From Thermoplasmata archaeon (GTDB lineage Archaea; Thermoplasmatota; Thermoplasmata; Thermoplasmatales; Thermoplasmataceae), in the NCBI GenBank assembly GCA_021850745.1, contig JAJZKX010000151.1, positions 1-5,478 of the forward strand: DNA of 5,478 nt, in the 5' to 3' direction. The notes below the pieces were generated by a model that saw only the letters and a list, made by a program, of their open reading frames with translations, made no database searches and was not told the origin of the DNA. Each line of letters starts with the position of its first letter. Position 1 is the stretch's first letter. The translations under genes and the position numbers were made by a program. This document shows, piece by piece, positions 5,345-5,478 of the stretch.

Positions 5345-5478
5345 TCACCGTTTCAGGGACTGGAATGTCACTGTAGTCAGTGAGGCAGCGTTAAATTCAA
5401 TCTCGTTAGAAAGGATGCTGGCAGTGAATTCCTTTCCCAGTGAACCGTTCAATATTCTCAAGGGGGCCTGGATCATGG
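5345..5478 (-). CDS. Short or partial reading frame of unknown function at the right edge
   Basis: On the minus strand a frame is open from the window edge to TGA at 5347-5345. It contains ATG 5476, giving 43 residues from MIQAPLRILNGSLGKEF to FQSLKR. It may be a complete small protein, the C-terminus of a gene continuing to the right, or chance. The PLRILNGSLGKEF start followed by alternating hydrophobic residues (FTASILSNEIEFNAASL) is loosely like the first strands of an Sm/Lsm fold, but the Sm1 glycine is absent and the frame stops before Sm2. I do not assign a function. It ends 48 bases before the VAT-N gene, in the same frame and strand. Confidence 0.35.
   Translation of the reverse strand, partial: MIQAPLRILNGSLGKEFTASILSNEIEFNAASLTTVTFQSLKR
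5368..5383. repeat. Short palindrome TCACTG-TAGT-CAGTGA
   Basis: Perfect six-base arms surround a four-base loop, about 70-90 bases upstream of the VAT-N-like start and inside the uncertain right-edge reading frame. It could be a regulator site or an RNA hairpin. It may also be chance, and no second copy was seen in the window. Confidence 0.3.

Noticed and set aside
5345..5478. A true Lsm/Sm-like protein gene at the right edge
   Set aside because: The resemblance covers only about 30 residues, the Sm1 glycine is missing and there is no Sm2 motif, so it was kept as an unassigned reading frame.
1..5478. CRISPR array, tRNA/rRNA, insertion sequence or defence-type gene cluster
   Set aside because: No regularly spaced repeats, cloverleaf-like sequence, transposase motifs or terminal inverted repeats were seen; the genes are metabolic, transport and proteostasis types.

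Overview
The window looks like chromosomal DNA from a thermoacidophilic euryarchaeon of the Thermoplasmata/Thermoplasmatales type. The main reason is the minus-strand gene at 4772-5296. Its product closely matches, as I recall it, the N-terminal domain of the Thermoplasma AAA+ unfoldase VAT. Supporting signs are A/T-rich TATA-like boxes about 27 bases before start codons without a Shine-Dalgarno motif (leaderless transcription), heavy use of AGG/AGA arginine and ATA isoleucine codons, and moderate GC. I cannot name the species.

Layout. At the left edge is the C-terminal part of a SIS-domain sugar-phosphate isomerase of the GlmS type (1-553, plus, cut by the window). It is followed by an ornithine cyclodeaminase/mu-crystallin family gene (615-1522, plus) whose reading frame is broken by one missing base in a T6-C7 tract at 711-723. 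A UbiD-family prenyl-FMN decarboxylase follows (1592-3223, plus). Converging on it, with stop codons overlapping in a shared TTAA, is a 12-helix APC-superfamily amino-acid/amine permease (3220-4614, minus). A 157-base intergenic stretch (4615-4771) carries the likely permease promoter, an inverted repeat around it, and a T9 tract on the plus strand. Next is the gene for a stand-alone VAT/CDC48 N domain with no ATPase module (4772-5296, minus). The last ~180 bases hold its weak promoter and a short or partial minus-strand reading frame of unknown nature that runs to the right edge.

How the genes might work together. The plus-strand genes are spaced by about 60-70 bases, and two have their own TATA-like boxes, so they look like separately transcribed neighbours rather than a tight operon. 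A dehydrogenase/cyclodeaminase-like enzyme, a non-oxidative decarboxylase and an amino-acid permease would fit amino-acid or aromatic-acid metabolism, but nothing in the sequence fixes a common substrate. The two points most worth a second look are the ATPase-less VAT N domain and the homopolymer frameshift in the cyclodeaminase-family gene. I see no CRISPR array, tRNA, rRNA, insertion sequence or clear new multi-gene system.
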